Positions 51,501 through 57,500 of a stretch of 64,000 bases of DNA are shown in pieces. This DNA is from Micrasema longulum (taxonomy: Eukaryota; Arthropoda; Insecta; Trichoptera; Brachycentridae). Each line of letters opens with the position of its first letter. Positions within the stretch are counted from its first letter, which is position 1. Both the position numbers and the translations under genes were made by a program. The stretch is from positions 1 to 64,000 of the forward strand of contig JAGVSM010000432.1 of NCBI GenBank assembly GCA_022494885.1, given 5' to 3'. Under the pieces are notes generated by a model. That model was not told where the DNA came from, searched no databases, and saw only the letters and a list, made by a program, of their open reading frames with translations.

Positions 51501-54500
51501 TAACACAATTATTTATCAAAAAAATAACACATTTATACTTTTTTTAAATTATTAAAAAATATATATATTAGATCAATTTACATTGATCAATTCATCCCAT
51601 CTCTAACGTTTTTGCAAAATGATGTAACCTTGTAAGAACGTCGTTAATAATTAGGTTTTTTTTTGTTTTTTTTTTTAGTTTTAAAGCAGATTGTATATAT
51701 TAATGTTGATTTATGTGTCAAGCATTGTATTAAAAAATAAATTATATTATATTTTAAGGACTATAGCTACGAGGAAGTTCAGTGGTTTTAAAAAATATAT
51801 TTGTTAATAGACTTCAAACTAAGCCAAAAACTTTACTGTTTAAAAATATTTTTAGAGTGTCTACAGCCTGTTGTATTGCTGTAAACTGTAGCTAACTTCA
51901 TGGTTGATAATCATAGAATGGTTTTGTCCGTATGGGCTACTCTATTAGCCAGTGGCGTGTTGTTACTCTAAGGCTATGGCACTGATGTTAATGCCAATGA
52001 CCAAGAGACCATTCACCGGCGCTAGGGAGTGGGACTATTGATAGCCTTGCTAATGGAATGCAACTGCGGAAACTGCACACCACATTATAAGTTAACATTT
52101 ACCAGCAAAATATGCACCATCATGACCCTATCAAAATTTGAGCCCGAGGCAGAAAAATCGTGCTGTTTAAAGGTGATGGTTTTGTAAAAAGAGGTGTATT
52201 AAACTCACAGATATTCCTTGTCTCTAGAGTAAATGGCTGTGAAGCGATGGCTCTTCTCCGGAAACACTCGAGTATCTACTTTGACTTCTTTCACGATGCG
52301 GTCCCAACAGCTGTGCATATTGTCTAAGAGGGAGTTTGTCTTTGTGTGTACTTTTTTTAGCCCAGGGAGCTGAAAAATCAGAGTAATAAATATATTAAAT
52401 GTTTCAAAACTATATACAAATTGAGCAGAAACCTTATTTTTTACACACAATAGAGAAATATAGAGTGAGACTTAATATTAACTTTTATTTTACATAGTAG
52501 AATTTAATTTGTTCGGGTTGAAATCCTTCATCCAATGAATAATTATTTTATACGTAATTAATTAATAGTTGTGTTAGTTTTATAGATCGACTAAAGTTCG
52601 TTCATTATAACTATAATTTCTAAATGAATAAAACAGCGGCGTGATATCGAACAGAGAATGGTCCATTTCACACGTATGTGAGAGGTAAACTAGCCTCTCC
52701 AAAAATCCAACTTTACAGGAGACACAAATTGGTGATTTTTCATACTTTAAACATCTTGTATTTGTCAATGAGAGGCTTTACAGTCAATTTGTTTTCTAAA
52801 ATATATGGATACACATTAGAAAAAATTTAACCTCAAATGTGGTGTTAAGTTACAATAAAAATATATCTTTGTTATTAAAGAAATTAGGAGTTAATACTAT
52901 TTACCATGTAAAAGAGGACAAATATTGTTATTTCGACACAGTAATAGCTCAATTCCATTGTATTTGGAATTAGTTTACCTCTCGCACACAGATTTATTAT
53001 TCTTTAGAATTTATTTTTAATTTATTCAGCGGCTATATGTATGAATGTGCTATAATCATTTCATTTTATAAAATTTAAACCATTATAAATTACCTTCCCA
53101 CAGAAGATAATATCACAAAAAAATAACAGCAACCGAACAGTAGTATTATATTATAAAATTTAATTAATTTAGAAAAGCACTTAGATAAAACCGCAAAGCA
53201 AATAGAATCAAAAGAAAGGAAAAATATTATTGCAACACAAGCCTTCACAAATTCAAACACAAATTGCATTTATTTTTTTAATAATGGCAAGAAAATCAGT
53301 TTTACAATTCAGGTGCAAGTCTAGTGATTTAAATAAATATTTAATGGTTAATGATACCGATAAAAATCTGTTAAATGGATTTAGAAAAATTTATCATTTT
53401 TCCGAAATCAATATGAATATTGTGGAGAAATTTTTTCATACACAACATTAAAAAATATGTCCCGACGAAAACGCGACATGTTTAGCCTTGATAATCATAA
53501 TGATATTCTATTTAAATTAAAACAGACACAAACGAAGTTCAAAATTTAACCGAATAGTGACGTATAAGGGGCGTGACCAATGCAATGGCCATTTTTGCGA
53601 GAATTCAAAATTATAAATTCCCAAATTAATCGCCCTCTAGGGTGTAGAAAAGATTCAGAATAGCATCCCTGGTGTGCCCTACACCTAGTACAATTATTTA
53701 CTTCGCTGCATTTTCTTTAAGAAATTAACTAAAAGATTTAAAAATTAGCTGTAATGAACAACATTTTTGGCAAGTTAAGGTTTTGTTTTAACAACCTCAT
53801 ATAGTTTTGATGTTTAATACAATAATGTTATACTTAAAAAATGTGTATTTCATTTAATTAACCAAGATATAATGATAAACGTAGATATACGACGTGTGTA
53901 ATAATATACAGAAAATAACGGGAATTTTTAAATTTCGCGGGTTTGGAGAATCCGATTGTAAAATATTGTTTTAGTATGTTGGTATACATGCCCCTGAAGT
54001 ATGCTAAAATTTTCAGCTGTATTCATTGTTCACTTTGTCTGTGGCAGCCGCTAAAAAGTTTTACAATCGGACTCTCCAAATCCGCAAAATTGAAAAATAC
54101 CCGTTATTTTTTTAACACACCTCGTAGTTCTAATACGAAAAAATGGATCACGCTGTTTACTCCAGTATATTATGAAAATAAACGTAGAATTGAATCCAGT
54201 AAAATTTCATCTCTAGATACCTTGCAAATAATTTAAACGGAATTCTACCAACTAACGACATTAATAATAAATAGGCTTTTTTTAGTCTGAAATCACTCTG
54301 CCGGAGAGGATAATTTTTCTTGGAGTTGAGGTGGAATCGATGACGAAAGAGCTTCAAATGGTAACACTGCAAAAGGGTTTTGTTAAATAAATGTAGGAAG
54401 AATTGTAGGGTTAGTTATACGGGGATGCGGTTTTAGTTCCAAGCCAAGTTCCATTACCGTTGTTATGGGAAGAAAATACCTTTTGGGACAGAAACAGTGT

Positions 54501-57500
54501 GGCATTCAGAAAAGCACTATTCCGAGAGTCCTTCTCTATCTTACACAGATCCTAGGAGAAAGAAAGAGATGACAACAGGTGTGTAGTGGCAATCTCAAGT
54601 GGTTGTGAAGAAATAATAGTGTAGATACCATGCAGAGTAAGATAAAAACAAAAAAATATTGTTTTATCAAAGGGTTTTTAACAATATTCTGAGTTTGTCC
54701 AAATTTTTGTAGACAAGGACTGGATTCAACTCCCCGGGGAGCTGTTTATATTAACATATTACAACAGAGGTGAAGAACATTTAAGATAAAGTAATATAGA
54801 AGTCTAGGCATCTACAGGGCTTATGACCTGTCAATGGCTGGTTTAAGTGGCCACTTTACACACTGTGTAACATTCACCATTCTGCCCATATTTAAACATC
54901 TATATTTCTTCAATTCTTTCATCTGTTGATGTTTGTGAAGTAAAAGAGCTGAAACCTTTATTTATGCTGAGTTTGTCCAAATTTTTGTAGACAAGGACTG
55001 GATTCAACTCCCCGGGGAGCTGTTTATATTAACATATTACAACAGAGATGAAGAACATTTAAGAGAAGGTAATATAGAAGTCTTAGAATTAGAATATTAG
55101 ATGAATCTCACCCACATAAATAAAGGTTTCAGCTCTTTAACTTCACAAACATTAACCGATCAAAGATTTGAAGGAATATAGATGTTTAAATATGGGCAGA
55201 ATGGTGAATGTTACACAGTGTGTAAAGCCATTGACAGGTCATAAGCCCTGTAGATGCCTAGACTTCTATATAACCTTCTCTTAAATGTTCTTCATCTCTG
55301 TTGTAAAGGGTTTTTAAGTAATAATCATTCCCATAGGGCGCTGTTTTTGTATTCTGCTGTTGTACATCAGCGATCATTTGTAATATACATGAAGGTAAAA
55401 TTATCTGTCTTACGCTTCAGAGGCTATGAAATTGAGGGGAAAACCAGCAACTAAATAAATATTTTACGTTGACTTTTCTGGGAATCAAACCAGAGACCTC
55501 AGGTATGACAGGCAAAAGTACTAACCACTGAACTACGAAGATGGGTATACCACTGAATTTCCTTTTTCAGAATTTTTACCTAGGGTATCGAGATTCTATT
55601 TCACGCACTGGTCTGTATTTTTATTCTGCCTCAAATACAATCTCAATATTTGCGTTCTTTTTAATAACACAAAATTCAATTATGAGGTTTCAAAAAGTCC
55701 TAAATAACTGTGCGAGAATTATTGTTGAATCTCCGAATCTCCAATCTCTGATCCGATTAAAATGAGTGTCTTGTTGTGTAATGAGTGATGAGACAAAAAT
55801 ACATTAACTGGTGCATCAATTAAACGTACACTAAAAAAAAAGAGATATTGGTGTTATTGGGTGCAGTAAGGTCAACTCTATGTTCTGCTAAAAACAGCCA
55901 GGCCAATTTCATACAAAAAACTGTAACAATCACCTTCTGAAAATAGTTTTGATCACAAAAATGACATTGCTCAATTTGCAGAAAACACCCACAGCACTAG
56001 AAAAATCTTACTATAGATGCTGATGGTAAGATTAATGCCTCCAGAAATCTAGTATTTTTTAATAAATTAAAGTTAGAAAATACATAAGTACAATTTTAAT
56101 ATTATAAATTCAATAGTTTAAAAACACCCGTGATAAAAAAAAAATGTTTTGATATAGAATCCACCGCACAGATTTAAAAGTTGAAAGACGTATCATTCTA
56201 TATTAGATCTGGCTGTTTTCTGCTAAATGCATATTTTAGGTTGTGTGGTCAGCCAGACTTAAATAAATCATCAAAATTCGTTTAACACATAATTAAATTA
56301 TTCTTAAAGTAATCAATTAATTTTTACATACCTCCTTCATTGGCATGCGCAGTTTCAAAATCTCACTGTACCGCTTCAATACGCTATGTGGGGCATGGAT
56401 CTAGAAGGGAAATTACATTATTACTACATAATTACATTAATCAGACAAGTTCAAAATCCTTTACTGTACATTTGTGCGAAGCATTATGTGAAAATATACA
56501 AAAGAAATTTGTCAAGTACATGTGTTTCCGGTTGAAACTTGATTTTAAATCCCATCAACACATTCAAATGTGTCAAAAACATCACCTTTTACTTCTACAA
56601 AAATGTCGCAAATATCTGATATAATTTATCTATTAAAAATCGCTGGTAGTTCAATTGACTCTCCTGGGCCCCGATTACAATAGGAATTTAACATTTATCT
56701 ACAAAGTAAAATTAAGTTTTCTGTATGAAAAGCAGAATATGCACATATTTGTTTCTTCTAAACATGTTCAATTTCCGACTTTTACCGACGAAGATACTTT
56801 AAATGTTCATGCAAATATACTAATTTTCGTACACAAATATCGGTTTTTATTTATAGACAGTCGAAGATAACTCCCCGAATTGCTATCTAAACTCTTTACA
56901 TACTCCTCTCGTTTTATCTAATTATAGGCAAGATATTTATGGCGAACTTTCAATGATTTTAATGTAATAACAAAATCATTAAACATAGATTTATTTGTGT
57001 ATAATCATAATGACATGCGGCATTTGCGTTTGAAATAATTTTGCAGTGTTTTTTTAATTTTTTTCTTTTGGATTTAGATCATTGTTTATTTTATATTTGA
57101 GAATATATTTTAACTTACTGTGGTGCTAATTGTGAAAACCTGTAATTATTGGCTTATTTGTTATTTGTTTTGTTTTTTATATTTGATAATTGTAGCCGTT
57201 GTAATTTCATAAATTTAATAATGTCAGATATATTTATTCATTCAAAATTACACTAGTTTACATATTCATGGATTTATTAAGGCTTTTTAGGCTGTGCCCG
57301 TGTTAAGCCATAATAATTAACAATAAAAAATACACGGTAAAATTAATTAAATTATACCAACATGTGATGCAATAGAATAACAATCCAGAAAAACAAAGTA
57401 TAAATAATAAATTCCAAAGAAGGCAATGAAAAGATAATCAGAAATAAATATTTAAAAATAAATTATACTAATTTAGTTACATACATAATCAAATATACAA

